From NCBI GenBank assembly GCA_935421135.1, contig OW285189.1, forward strand, positions 5,601,072 to 5,665,071: a stretch of DNA of 64,000 nt, given 5' to 3'. This DNA is from Bugulina stolonifera. Its lineage: Eukaryota; Bryozoa; Gymnolaemata; Cheilostomatida; Bugulidae. Shown here piece after piece: positions 12,147-25,434 of the stretch (position 1 is its first letter; each line of letters starts with the position of its first letter). Below the pieces are notes generated by a model. The model was not told the origin of the DNA. It worked only from the letters and a program-made list of their open reading frames with translations, and did no database searches. A program made the position numbers and the translations under genes.

Positions 12147-15100
12147 ATGTATCCAAGAGGACGTGGTGGCTGGTCTGCGAGAGGAAGAGGCGGTCGACGT
12201 CCAAAGTATGTATTCACACCTTTTCCAAGTTACATTGTATGGTGTAAGCTATATACACATTTTTGTCTGTAGAAGTCAAGGTCGAGTATGTAAGCACCTA
12301 CGTGTCAATCTGTAGGTCTCTATATAAGCTGTGTATAAATGCTCGTTCAAGTTAGAATGCAAGTACGAATGATTGTGAGTGCAAGACCAAACTTGAGCCT
12401 TGCACATAATTCATGTGTTGCAGTGAATTAAGGGCTACTCTGTGCCGTTATGACCATGACCTATGTAACTTGAGCTTGCTCTCGAGATAACCACTACTGC
12501 ATAAATTTTAATTTTGTTCACCATGATTGTATAGTTTCTTTGAAAAGAAACGTACAATTCATGTGCATTTTAAAAGCTGTAGTCAAAGTTTGCAATTCTG
12601 TAGCAATTTTGGGTATCATTTTGTTAAAATTTCTGATTTTGACTTAGTTATAACCTAGATCATGGAAACCCATGTCCCACTGAATGAGCATCAAGACTAA
12701 TTCAAATTTTGTAAGAGAAAGAATACCTGTCAGTATTCCTTCAATCCGACTTTGTTTTCGAAATTGTAGTTTATGTTTATTTTTAGATAGCACTGCATGA
12801 TGTATACTGATTGAGTAGCTGGAATGGTGATATCTTGTCATGACTGTAGCTTACTGTTTTATTTTACCTACGGTGTAGCTTACTGTTTTATTTTACCTAC
12901 GGTGTAGTTTACTGTTTTACTATTAGCTATAATGAATACAAATAACAAAGTATCAATCTGATTGTAGTTCGGTTGAAGATGTCCGTAACAAACTCATAGC
13001 TTCTCGTAGAAATGTAACTGATGCTCGTAGTGTTATAAGACAGCATGTTGTTGAAAAGGTTGGTGACCTGAGGGCGATGTTAAAACCAAAACGAGGACTC
13101 TTTACTCGAGGAAGAGGTCAAAGGTTGGTTAGATTATTCTATAGAGCACCTGTTTTAGCATAGGTGCCCACACACCAGTGTCAGCATTGATCTCTGAAAG
13201 CTAATATTTTGTTCAGACTTTATAGAAGTGTTACATATAGGAAGAGTTGCCGTAGATGCCGACATGGACTTTAAGGTTTATAACTTTATTATATTTGTTG
13301 TGGTTTTTTGTAAGATAGATTAGTAGTGCTCATTATTTTCTGTTTTACAAATTCAATAATGATGAAAGATTGCATAAGGCGTTGTTTTTCATTGAGCTGA
13401 GTTTCTAATCTGGTATTATAGGGGAAGACCAGCGGGTAGTAGACCGATGGGCAATGGTGCACCATATAACCCAAAACCTAAACTGGTCTACGCTGAAGAT
13501 TTAAACACCAAGATAAGTAATAGAGGAAAACCACAATCACAGGTATATCTAGCATGATAGCAGGCACATCTAGTACGATAACAGATACATCTAGTACGAT
13601 AACAGGTACATCTAGTATAATACCAGGTACATCTAGTATGATACCAGGTACATCTAGTATGATACCAGGTATATCTAGTATAATATCAGGTATATCTAGT
13701 ATAATACCAGGCACATCTAGTATGATACCAGGTATATCTAGTATAATACCAGGTAAATCTAGTATAATACCAGGTATATCTAGTATAATACCAGGCACAT
13801 ATAGTATAATACCAGGTATATCTAGTATAATACCAGGTATATCTAGTATAATACCAGGTAAATCTAGTATAATACCAGGTATATCTAGTATAATACCAGG
13901 TATATCTAGATTCTAGTATAATACCAGGTAAATCTAGTATAATAGCAGGTATATCTAGTATAATACCAGGTATATCTAGTATAATACCAGGTATATCTAG
14001 TATAATACCAGGTAAATCTAGTATAATACCAGGTATATCTAGTATAATACCAGGTATATCTAGTATAATACCAGGTATATCTAGTATAGTACCAGGTAAA
14101 TCTACTTAGTATGACACCAGGTATAATAGTGATACATCAGGTACATCTATATGTAAAACTAGTTACCAGTCTTCGGCACCTGAGGAATGTTTCTGTCAAG
14201 AGTCGATATGTGATTGGCTGTTCTAATGTAAACTGATTGGCTGTGTTACTGTAAGCTTACAAGTGTATGTTCTAGTCGGTGATGTATTATTATCTAGGCA
14301 GATGGGGTAACCGTAACCATATCGAGGCGCAGAGGAAGGTCCATCGAAGCTTCTGAGACTGTACAACCCACTGGTATTCCTGCACACATGAGGAGACAAC
14401 CCTCTCCTCCCCCACCCAGAGTAGTTGGCAACAAGCCAGCTCATAAACCTGTCGGCCCGCAGGGATACAACCGACAGCAGGTACACGGTGCTGTATATGC
14501 AGGAGGTGGTAATCAATATCCACCACTAAGACACACACGCAGGTCATTCTCACCACCACCACCTGCTTTTGGTAGACCTCAGAGTTATATCACATCTCCT
14601 GTTAAAAGGTCGGCACCATCCGTAGTACCTGCTGATTACGATGATTGGGTGCCGCGAAAAACGGGCAGATATGCCGAACATAGATCTAGATCTCGATCTC
14701 CTCTCCACCCACACGACAGACGATCACCCTACCTTTACTATGATAATGGGAGGTCAGGATTCAGGGCTGCATCTCCAGAGCCATATAGAAGACCATCGGA
14801 TGACTGGGATAAGCCTCATTCACCTGTACCTTATGGATACGGGGCCTCTCCTTCACCCAGGTATTTAGCTGATGGGTGATGTAATTGTACTTATTCTATA
14901 AAATACGTGTGGTAGTATAATAATTTGCATGCACATGCAGTAATTTGGAGTTATGCATTAAAATGTTGATCTAAAGATTTCAGACTTGGGGAATACTCAT
15001 TTATGGGCTTACCAATGAAATAGTTACTGGAATATATGCAAAAAGTAATGTACAAGTGCCGATTCCATCTTTGAATCTGTTATAAATTAAACTTTTCTCT

Positions 15101-18100
15101 ATGGTTAAAAATATTGAGGGTAAATGTATTAAAGGGTTGGATCTGATAAACGCCATCATCCTTGGATACGTGTTTGTAACTTGCTGTGTGTCTTTTAGGG
15201 GTTTTCAGGATGATGATAGAAACAACCCGTTTGCTGCTCGTCCGTCGGGTCTGCGTATGGACAGAGTTCCTATTAACTCAGGTCACAGCTACAAGGTCAG
15301 TTAGTCAGTCAGTCAGCCACTCAGTCACTATTCACATGTCTCAGTACCTTTACATGTTGCCATATATGGGGAGATAACAATTCGTTAAATAATATTAGTA
15401 GAGCTGACTATCAGACCTCTTAGTCCCACCTCATGGTCATTCCAGCTTGTTGGACTGGGGATTTCCAGTGTACATATTACAGTGTATGTGCACTCATGCC
15501 TTATTTACTAAATCAATGTAAGCACTGTAACTACTGCAGATTGTCCTCCTCTGTGAATGATGATATCTTGTCTTATAGCGAGAAATGGACACCTATGCTA
15601 GAGACCCACAACCCAATCGTACCATTGTGAATAAACCAACTCCTCCCAGGCCGATGTCTTATACTGTTAAGGTCACTAGTCTCTCTCATGATGTGTCCGA
15701 AGAAGACGTGGTGGTATGTGTCCTACTTTCTCTTTCTATCAGTGATTTTCTATGCTTCGTATTTTGCTTCATAGTTAGCTTCGTATATAAAATACGAAGG
15801 GTGGATTTGGCGAAAAATACGTATTTCCTGACGTTCGTAGGAGCAAGCTCCTTCGAGCGGGAGGCGTATTTCCGAAAATACGTTGGGATTTTTATTGCTT
15901 CATAGGATGGAAGTATTATTCTTCGAATTTGAGCTGGCTAATGTACAACTACTAGTTAGTAGTACACTATCTTTGGCTAGCGCAATAGTCTTTACGCTTG
16001 TATAACATTACATCATGCTATGACGTCAGTTTGGCTGTGCACTCCTTGTTGCGATTGAATTCACATCAGACAACGCGTAGCTATTGTTAACTCCTAAGGT
16101 TATTGTACTATGATGTCATAGGCAGGAAAACTTAAACGTGTCTGCCACAAAACAGTTGAGCAAAATACGAAGTATCGAATTAGACCGGAATGGAGCTTCG
16201 TAGGGTGAAACAACTCCCTTCAAAGAAAAATACGAAGCATGGAATATCACTGTATGAGATACACTTCTTATTATGTGATTTAATTTCTTTTTTCTCATGT
16301 TTCTTTCTCTCAATGAAATGGGTAGTCAGTTTGGTAAGAATTATGGTACAAACACACTGACTGTATCTAGTGGATGTATTTTGAACAGACGTGTGGTACT
16401 TAGTGCAGATGGAAAGCTGGGCGATTTTCTGGCCAACAAATCAGTATAATGTCTGGTAATGCACTGCTAGTAGGAAACCAAATGTGAGGCCAAAACCTTA
16501 AATTTTAAAGAGACATGTTAACATGAGCTTTCCTACCAGTACTCCAAATATTTAAGGTGCTGTTATTTGTTATTGGTGCATTAATGTGGCGTGTCACTTA
16601 TTCAACCTACAGGAGTTATTTAGTGATATTGGTGAGCTCGTATCCGCAAAGTTAATCAGCAAAGGTCATGCAGAGGTCACATTTGTACATAAGAAAGATG
16701 CTAAAACAGCCATAGAGAAATACGACAGAAGAGAGCTAGATGGTATCCCTATGAATCTTAAACTAATAGAGAAACCACTGCCGGCTGCAAGGTGAGATAC
16801 CTACATACATGTACACTCATATAATCACCTAATGGTATAGCAGGCTGAACTATTCGGTTTTGTTGTACAGTAAACTGCCAGAAAGGTGCTCTACAGGCTT
16901 TCTGGACAGTACTTACTCTGGAAGTGGAATGTACCAGACTTGTGAACAGTATTTTGTAAACCAATCCAATATATGCATGGTGTGACATATCCAGCACTAT
17001 TAGTCAATCCCGAGATTCTTACTAACTAATATTATTTTATTATTATTTGGATGCTGGTATCGAAAAGAGTATTTGTTACACTTTATTGGTTTTACCTGTT
17101 TTCTATTATTCTCTAGAGTTAAGAGTCTCTACTTTAATAGAATTCATACAAATTTTAATTGTAGATCATCAAAAAAGCGTTAACATTACTATGGTTAGTA
17201 TGACATTGTAATGATATGGTACATGTATATCACTATTCAACTCACCCTATTTCCATGCTTTGCATAGATTCACTAACATTCCATGCTCTGGATAGATGTT
17301 GTTATGCTCTCTGGCATTAAGCTTCCTTGCTTATCGTTATCATTTAGCATAAACCTATTTATTCAACTTCAAATTAATGTACAATGTAGCATTTACTTTC
17401 TAAGCCGCACATGTTGCAGATTAATGGATATATCTGGCACCATGTTACATTCAGTGTTACATTGTATGTGGGGTAACCATGGTACTTGTCAGCCATTCTA
17501 TACTTAGTGTTGGGTAGAAGTGGGGACAGCAGATCTTATGATTTCCTTGTGAGGTGACTTCAATAAATTTTGTAGTAGTTTGTAAGGGAAAGTTAGTAAT
17601 AGTATGCATTCATGAAAATATAGAAACACACCTAGCTATGTTACCCCAAATCCACATATACTAATTAGGTCAGTCAGTATACTCTGTATACTAATTAGGT
17701 CAGTCAGTATACTAATTATGTCAGTCAGCATACTAATTAGGTCAGTCAGTATACTATTTAGGTCAGTCGGTATACCCATTAGGGCAGTCAGTATATTATT
17801 TACATCAGTCAGTATGTTATTTACGTCAGTCAGTATACTAATATCCCCAGTCTTGCGTTACTGTCAGACTTTTACTTTGACTTTATGTAATATCAGTTTG
17901 CCTTTTAGTTGCTGTCTTTCCCCAAACCCAGTGTTACCACGACAGTTTATAACCAGATGTTTGGTAAAATTATCATTCACTAGTTGTTGTTTTCAGTAAT
18001 ATTGGGTTTATGGGATTCCCAGTCATTATTGATCGCATTCATTGAATGAAGCTTTACTAAACATCCAGTTTTGAGCTGGCATTTTCACCTCAGGCTACCA

Positions 18101-18632
18101 CCAAGTACCTGCTACCACCAAGTACCTGCTACTACCCAGTACCTGCTACCACCCAGTACCTGCTACCACCCAGTACCTGGTATCACCCAGTGCCTGGTAC
18201 CACTAATTCCAGTATTTCACTTCCCCACTATACTAAGTTAGAGATGCTTATTATTTTCCTCAAAATACTAGTTTACAATGTATGGGTCACTTATCTCCCA
18301 TTTGATGGTGTTGGTTGGTAAACGGTGGTGGGCAAATACTAATGTTTGTACAGACTACTGCTACCAGCCTACTACTACTACTGCTACTGCTACTACTACT
18401 GCCACTACTACTACTACTACTGCCACTACTACTACTACTACTGCCACTACTACTAATACTGCCACTACTACTACTACTGTCACTACTACTAATACTGCCA
18501 CTACTACTAATACTGCCACTACTACTAATACTGCCACTACTACTAATACTGCCACTACTACTAATACTGCCACTACTACTAATACTGCCGCTACTACTAA
18601 TACTGCCGCTACCACTACCACTACCACTACCA

Positions 18633-18708
<76 letters not shown>

Positions 18709-18878
18709 ATTGGTTGTATGTGGCCAATAACTATTTATTCCACTGTGTTTCTTGTAGTAGCTCAAGTAAAGGTAGGAAACTATTGACACCAGCCCAGCCT
18801 GACAGAGGTAGATCGGTATCAGCTCGGTCAGCTAAAGGGGTCTCTAGAAGAGAAGGGAGAAGGAATGTACATAAATGA
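12147..18878 (+). CDS. POLDIP3: POLDIP3/SKAR-like RNA-binding mRNA-export adaptor
   Basis: Eight coding exons join in frame to 476 codons: 12147-12205, 12968-13123, 13422-13542, 14298-14860, 15199-15295, 15579-15713, 16613-16791, 18758-18878. The N-terminus is Arg/Gly-rich (residues 4-18). Next come helices of the DAR type (VEDVRNKL, VTDARSVI, VGDLRAML), the hallmark of POLDIP3. A long Pro/Ser/Arg-rich middle includes an RSRSRSP run. The RRM (about 359-437) contains EEDVVELF, GHAEVTFVHKKDA and RELDGIPM, closely matching the POLDIP3 RRM, and the tail is basic. In animals POLDIP3 links the exon-junction complex, TREX and S6K1 to spliced-mRNA export and translation; a nuclear role is inferred here. 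AATAAA lies at 19048. The start is the first Met in the frame and is followed directly by the RG-rich block. ALYREF is the main alternative, but the DAR repeats argue against it. Confidence 0.82.
12845..12920. repeat. 29-bp tandem repeat in POLDIP3 intron 1
   Basis: About 2.5 copies of GTAGCTTACTGTTTTATTTT-ACCTACGGT, ending about 50 bases before the exon 2 acceptor. Confidence 0.75.
13543..14112 (+). repeat. 21-bp minisatellite starting at the POLDIP3 intron 3 donor
   Basis: About 27 copies of a unit close to CAGGTATATCTAGTATAATAC. The first copy begins inside the exon 3 splice junction: the exon ends CACAG and the intron starts GTATATCTAG. Almost every later copy again reads CCAG|GTATATCT, so the array is a series of donor-like sequences. 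Long open frames on both strands here are artefacts of the repeat. Confidence 0.9.
17640..17845. repeat. 22-bp minisatellite in POLDIP3 intron 7
   Basis: About nine imperfect copies of ATACTAATTAGGTCAGTCAGT. No relation to the nearby exons seen. Confidence 0.75.
18090..18208. repeat. 17-bp minisatellite in POLDIP3 intron 7
   Basis: About seven copies of GCTACCACCCAGTACCT with small substitutions. Confidence 0.8.
18358..18710. repeat. (ACT)n microsatellite in POLDIP3 intron 7
   Basis: A 350-base CTA/ACT array, partly organised as an 18-base higher-order unit (CCACTACTACTAATACTG) and ending in a nearly pure (CTA)n run just before the last exon. Poly-Thr, poly-Ser, poly-Leu and poly-Val frames across it are not genes. 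Confidence 0.9.
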
Positions 18879-19682
18879 ACTCCCTTGTATCTGTACAGAT
18901 AGACAATTTGTATAAATCTATGCTATGCAATATATATATTATGTCAATCATTGATTTTATGGGTACTTTGGCAAAATGTATAAAATTATATGAAATGCCT
19001 ATGAGTTGTGTTTAAAAAAAAATCATTCATTAGAATCCATTGATTGAAATAAAGTTTTAATAATATTATATTCCTACAAACTCCAAGGCTTTGTTGTGTT
19101 CTATTTGAAGAAGTACAGAGTCTACTGCTATTTCAATGTTTACTATATTTTATGTTTGCGCCACTTCTGGCCCTATATACTGGTTTATGTCTATATCAGA
19201 GTCTTTTATGGAAAAATTTCATCTCCTCAATTAGTTCAAATATTTCAATAGTTCTGCAATGCAATTTCATCTATTCCTGTGTTTACAACATAAAAGAAAA
19301 CTAAATTCAACTAAATCGGCAAAACACCAACTTGCAGCACATTTGTCTTAATGATGTGCTTTCCTTGAGCATTTTATTTGGTTGGTTTACCATTCTGTGC
19401 ATCTGCCTCCCTTTCTAGAAACAGTTGGTAGCCTAGTGTAACCCTGTAGAGGCATAGATTGATATTTGAGACCAAAAAAATAAAAATTGGACAACACATT
19501 CTGGGGAAACAATTCGAGGCAATTGTTGTTCAGCCAAGTTTCCTGAAAGTGAAACAGAAACTTTGAAACAATTCCAGTTCTCAGTTTTAGCACAGTTTCT
19601 CTAGTTTATTGAGAGACCTTTCACTTTAGTCATGTCCTGCATCACTAATAATGTATGTATGCAGGTCATGTGGGACACTAAC

Positions 19683-19817
19683 ATGGGCACTAATAAGCAA
19701 TTGAACATAATTAGAAGTTGTCCTCTCCCAATTTATCTTCTAAAACCGAGGAAGCTAAATTGAGAGAGGACCACTTTTAATTACAAAATGTATGTTCAAT
19801 AGTTTCTTAGTGCCCAT
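19683..19817. mobile_element. Palindromic MITE, copy 1, with 10-bp target duplication
   Basis: 135 bp, nearly one long inverted repeat. Starts ATGGGCACTAATAAGCAATTG and ends in the inverted CTTAGTGCCCAT; the core is AAGTTGTCCTCTC. The flanks GGACACTAAC (19673-19682) and GGACACTAAG (19818-19827) match at 9 of 10 bases. A target duplication of this size points to the Mutator superfamily. Same family as 44477-44609. Confidence 0.75.
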
Positions 19818-19827
19818 GGACACTAAG

Positions 19828-20690
19828 CTATTGATTAGCATAAGTGGTCTTCAGGCTTACCAAGTCTCCCTGATTCTGCAGGAGACTCCCTGATTTTCAA
19901 CTCAAAATTTGGTACCCCACCCCACCCCACCCGGAGTGGACACCCCACCCAAATGCTAAATCTCCCTGCTTTTCATCAGTGAAACTTGGCAAGCCTGGTG
20001 GTCTTCCCTTTTGTAATAGACCAAAATAAGTTTTCAGCTCATATTTATACCAGTAAACATGCTTGCCTAGTCTCCCTATTTAGCGGTAATACTCCAGGTT
20101 TTACAGTCCCCTTCCCCTTGTTTTAAACTCTTTTTCCTCCATGTATTCACTTTTTGTTGATAGGTGACAGTTTTGTTTCGAGTCAACTACATGTAAACAT
20201 CATTGTCTATTTATCAGCTATTAATTCAAAGAGCCCTCCAACTCTTGCAAACCCAATAACCCAATATACTTGTATACAGTCATGTAGATTGTCAGAAAGC
20301 AGGAAACTCACTTTTCGGAGTAACTTTGGCAAGTTGCATTTTCTCCAGGAAGCATAATGAAGAAAGACCAGAAGCACTGAACCCTCCCTCCCCTGGGTCC
20401 ACTGGACAGGTTGACCACTTTACCCTCCTACTGCTCAAATTATTGTACATCTTGCTACTCCAGCAATCAGCATCCATGTCGTACTCAGCTAGTATAACAA
20501 CAAAGACTAATTAGTAATTCATCAATCATAGTTGCAACATTGTCAGTCCCTTGTTACATTTCATGGACTAATCCAAGCTAAAGCAACATTGACCCCAATG
20601 GCAGCCTTTACTTAGAAATGAAAAATTCCAAGGCCCTATAACAGTGCCACAGATCAAAGAATAATATACACTAAAAGAATGTATGTGTTT
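19828..20690. other. Convergent intergenic stretch between POLDIP3 and TOM40
   Basis: No gene seen. Contains a C-rich (CCCAC)n stretch near 19915-19935. A possible TOM40 polyadenylation signal on the minus strand (AATAAA, plus-strand TTTATT) lies at 20696-20701. Confidence 0.45.
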
Positions 20691-21227
20691 TCAAGTTTAT
20701 TAGAATTAAGGCAATAGATTGTACAGACAGAAAAACACCTATCAGACGCTAATACACGGTAATACAAATCATAATATATTGTATGTATAATGGAAGGTTT
20801 TAGATCTACCAGTCAAAAACCTATTGCACGTCAGCTTCCTGTAGCAACAACTAGGGTCAGAGGTCCTACTGGACTACAAGTGACTGGATCCTATTAATAT
20901 TAGCAAATTAAATATTACTAAACACACACTAATACTAGCTGCATTTACATAATGTCTGTTTGTCCTCAATAGAAGACTAAAATAATATTGTAAATGCGGT
21001 CCATCAACATTAATCATAGCCATGAGAAGGTTCCTTCTTATTACACTGGAATGTACTCAGGGGTACACGCCATAGATACTATTATTTTCTAGTATAATAG
21101 ATCATAATATATACAGAATATCTGTCACGTGGATATTCTTTGTTCCTGAAGGTAATAAGCAGTTCATCTGTTAGTACTTCATGATATTATACATCAGAGA
21201 ACTGGCAGCATAGTTGATTAGAGAAAT

Positions 21228-23595
21228 CTAGCCGGTGGACAGACCAATGCCAGCGATGTACTGAGCCTTCTTCTGGTTACCTTGGCAACTGAGAGTCAAG
21301 GTCATTGGCAGAGGAGTCATTTTCTTCTCTATTGTAGTAGCTATGTTCAGGTTGCTGTCAATGGAGGCTGAAACAGGATATGACATCATGTTACCAGATA
21401 ACAGCTACTAGATAACTATTATAACGATTCGATTCGTACTATAAAGAGTTTCGAGCAATATCATATACATCATACATCTTGAGTACCTAGTAAGAGTGAG
21501 AAAGTAAAGATAATGAACAACAATAGTGATGGATGGACAGTTAGTTACCTTTGACGGTGCACTCAGCATTGGGAATCTCGAAGGCATAAGCAAGGGTAGC
21601 AGAGCATTCACCTACAGCACCTCGTCCTTCCAGTTCCACTCCTACAGCCTGGTGCTCATTTAGCTTGTGGTGGTAGGAGGCGTGTACTGACATTTCTAAA
21701 GGTGATACCTGTGCAGCAGCACTCCATCTTTCAGCTGTAATAACATATCAATAGTAGTATAAGCACAGTTTGGGAGAGTAAATGCTAAATCTGGATGTGG
21801 CCTACTAAACAGTCGTGTAGCATTATGGCTTGCATGATAGAGCTGGGGCCAAACTCAAGTTATTAATATATAGTTTCAAGTAACTCTGAATCCCTCCGGC
21901 AGTTGCTATCAAGTGCTGCCTGTAGTCAAGCGCAAACAATGCACCATGTCACAACAGACTGACACACAGGTAGCCTATACAGAAATGGACTCACCATTAT
22001 ATTTAGCTACGAGACCTCCAGACATCTGACTAACGACCTGACCAACAGCTGGGTGCATTCCTCTCTGATACAGAGTCTCCAGTCCTAGGGCTAAGTTTGG
22101 CTTGACAGCATAAAGAAAGTGGCCTATGTATATTCCTACAGAAGACGGATCACAGTCATTGTCTACTGATAGTGACAATGGATATAAATGACATGAATAC
22201 TTGTAATTGGTAGCATGAGTGGGGTGAGCAGAGAACACAAAGTGACCTACCAGTCTGGGCCAGGAAGTCTGGGTTGGCAGCAGTTAGAGACAGAGTAGCC
22301 TTTGGACCACGATAATCTGTTCCAAATTCCATAGCAGCAAACTCACCATTCTGGTGCTGCAAATAGAAATTGCATGTACATGCATATTGTAGCCCAAGAA
22401 GCATATACCATAATACAAACCATGCAGAGGTAATATATGATGCATGTTGACATCAAACTAGATAGGGAAGCCGACAGTTAAGAAAGCAGAGATATACGGT
22501 ATGGGTTGAATATTGCATAATATTATGTGATGCAATATACATGTAGTTATAGTTACCTGGGCTACAAATCGAGAGCGTGTACTCCGAGTGAACGCATAAA
22601 GACACTGGGCAGTGAGATTTCCTGAGGGATCCATTTCTCCAGTAAGAATAGGGAATGTCTACAACATACAAATAGATAAAACTTCACCAACTAGCCTCAG
22701 ACATTGATCTAGTGCATAATACTACTTAGCCCATGATTTATCAATACCTAGTAAACTTTACATATATAGGCCTATTGCTTCAACTGGAAACCACAACATA
22801 GAAATACTAATACATAGAAACTAATGGAAACAAGGGCACAGGAAATATACATATGGATGTCTTCTCTTAGTGTAGATATATACCTAATAACAGTACATTA
22901 ACATTAGGGAGTTGTAACCTCGTCATTAGTAAGATGTGCTCATATCAGAGAAACTCGGACTCACCTCTGTCTGGGAGAGCTGTTTGGTCCCAGCATAGGT
23001 AGCACCAAACTTGTATCCGGAGGGCTGCATTGCAGCAAGAGTAAAATTATGGCTCACTTGGAAATGGTGGCTAAGGCCCTTGTTGAAAGTAGCACGGATT
23101 CCATCAAATGGAGTAGGGAGAAGCTCTAAACAAAGGAAACACAAGATGTCAATAACTCCTACACCAACAACATTGTTTCATACTATAGTAATTGAGTATA
23201 CTATACAAGCTATATTATACATGTAGGGCCTACAGAATTAAACTTAAAAGTTAGTAAAATATGCAATGCAGTGAGAACTTGCCTTTGACTTTGTGGAGAT
23301 CATTCCATGTGCCAGGAAAGCTAGGCAAGGATGAAGTGATGGTCCTAGGATCTTCTACTGGAGATGATTGAGAAGCTGAAGAACTTGGTGTCATAGAGGG
23401 AGCGTCACCAGCTGCGCCAGCATCTGATGCGCCACTGTGGCTCAAAGAGGAGACATCCGTATTGCCGGAACCTCCAAATGCACTTTGTAGGGAGCTTAGC
23501 AAACCTTTACTACTGTCTTGCTCTGAGGCTTTAATCGTAAATGATGGCAAGCTTGCCGTCTTCTTAGACGGCTCTGATGAAGACCTGTTACCCAT
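21228..23595 (-). CDS. TOMM40: Mitochondrial import channel TOM40
   Basis: Seven exons, 5' to 3': 23283-23595, 22965-23125, 22557-22658, 22251-22356, 21995-22135, 21549-21734, 21228-21367; 382 codons plus stop. Tom40 is the beta-barrel pore of the TOM complex in the mitochondrial outer membrane and lets precursor proteins through. The first about 90 residues are Ser/Ala/Gly-rich and poorly conserved, as is usual. The barrel follows, with ATFNKGLSHHFQVSHNFTL, FGATYAGTKQLSQTE, TGEMDPSGNLTAQ, ASYHHKLNEHQAVGVELEG and the C-terminal strand YIAGIGLSTG (a terminal beta-signal). Length is close to the animal norm (about 360). Intron 1 has a GC donor. An acceptor-like TTTCAG upstream (near 23690) suggests a 5'-UTR intron. 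Confidence 0.93.
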
Positions 23596-23599
23596 AGTT

Positions 23600-25380
23600 C
23601 TGTGAACTTGGCAACAGTGCTATCGTCTATTTTTACTATTCTGTCCCGAGATATGTTCCCTTTCTATAGGAAATCTGAAATAAACAATACACACGATACT
23701 ATTCAGACTCAAGAATTCAAAAATGATAAAAAGGAAAAAATATGTTTCTAATCAACGAGTTCCCACGTCTTTACCTCTTCTGAGGGTCTCAGTGCGAAAA
23801 TTCAATTCAAAAAATACATAACAAAAGCAGCGTGAACATGAAACACATCATAAGATAAGTAGTTAATAAAATGAAAACGAATTATTATAATTATATTAAT
23901 ATTATTGCAATTTTTATGTAATTTTAATGTTAAATGTAAATGTAGGCCTATTATTTATTAGCCATCGTGATCGTGAAGGTGATGGTCATATTGTATTCCT
24001 ACAAACATAAACTTCTATTATTAATTATAATTATTATCATTGTGCATGCGTCCTTAATCCCTCATTTTGATTGTTAGCTTAACTCAAGAACGCTGGGCAA
24101 ATACCGCGCGATGCAAATGCAAAGTTTCATTTACCTACCTCGAACAGACGTTTCCGTGACCAGAGTCAATTTTAATTTAACCAATGTCTTCTCACGGTGA
24201 GAATATAGGTACTCAGTTGGAGAATATACTGGTGTGATAATATCGCTTCAGTGGTATTAGAAGTATTCGTTAACTACGCAGAATTCATGAGCAAAGAATT
24301 GCAACAAGATTCCAAGAAGTTCACAACAATAAGAAACCATTCAGTTACGTTCAACAATACCCGGCATTGCGCACATGGATGTAGCTCGAATCTTTACCGC
24401 CACGCCTATCTTTGTAGGGCGTCACAGCATGACCCCCTGTGTTATTTTCTAATTGGTTCTATGGCTATACAATTATTTAGATTTGAGATGTTTCTTCCTT
24501 TGCCAATTATTAAGATGTGATCAAACGCGGAGATCAATGTAACCAAGGCTCCTTTATGTTGGATTTTTCGAGGCCTTTAAAAACATACGTACTGCTAGAC
24601 AAAACAGGCAAACAAGTAATGCAGCGATTGCAATGCTAACTCATCTTACCAATTTCCGTTGTGAAATATCGGCAAAAAGTTGGCATAAAATCAACTGTAG
24701 CAGAGTTAGCTCTGTGTGATTATCGACCACATATTATGTTGTTGATTAAATACAAATCATGATGAGAAAGACATGTATAAAGTAATTATATGTGTATACC
24801 CAGGCTTTATTTTATCGATTGTCTTATGTGTTACAGGGGGTAACTTTCCTGAAAAAGTTGAGGCGGCCAAAATTGGACAGGCTAACAGTAGCGGTGTGGG
24901 AGGGTGTGTGCGGGATGGGGGCAGAAGGAGGGTGGGGCACCTCCCACAAGAAACTTTTTGAAAATTCACACAAAAACAGCCATTTTGATGCATATTTGAT
25001 GCATATTTGAGCTATACGTGATGGTACAAAAGTACAAAATGTTGCATAGTAATCTGCAAATAGTAAACTTCAAATTAGTATACTGCAAAATAGTGTTTCT
25101 CTGTTTGGCTTGGCCATGACGTACCATTGTAGTCCTTTACATCATTACATGACTTAGGCCCAAAAATGTGCACACATTAATAAGAGGGGAAATAGTGCAA
25201 ATTTAGTTGATGGATAGAGATGGAGAGTGGTATTCTAGGGTTCGCAAACCCTGAAGAACAGTGTTCGAAGTGGAACAAATGAGGTGGGTGGGCACACTGT
25301 GCATGCAATCTTAGGGCATTTCCTATTGCTGAATACAGAATTCCACATGCAGTGATCCTATCTTACAGATGAGATTAGTA
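23600..25380. other. TOM40 upstream region and intergenic DNA
   Basis: Probably holds the TOM40 promoter and 5' leader. Short open frames at 24251-24520 and on both strands around 24760-25010 have no family resemblance. No other feature seen. Confidence 0.4.
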
Positions 25381-25434
25381 TTGTCATTGTGTAGCTAACA
25401 AATTGAGTGAAGTACTAAAATGAAAAAAATTGTC

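Noticed and set aside
13478..13916. Open frames with repeating PGIILDI or SSIIPGI peptides on both strands
   Set aside because: They come from the 21-bp intronic minisatellite; the unit length is a multiple of three, which keeps frames open.
18278..18878. Poly-Thr, poly-Ser, poly-Leu and poly-Val open frames
   Set aside because: All are readings of the (ACT)n microsatellite in POLDIP3 intron 7. Only the last exon (18758-18878) is coding.
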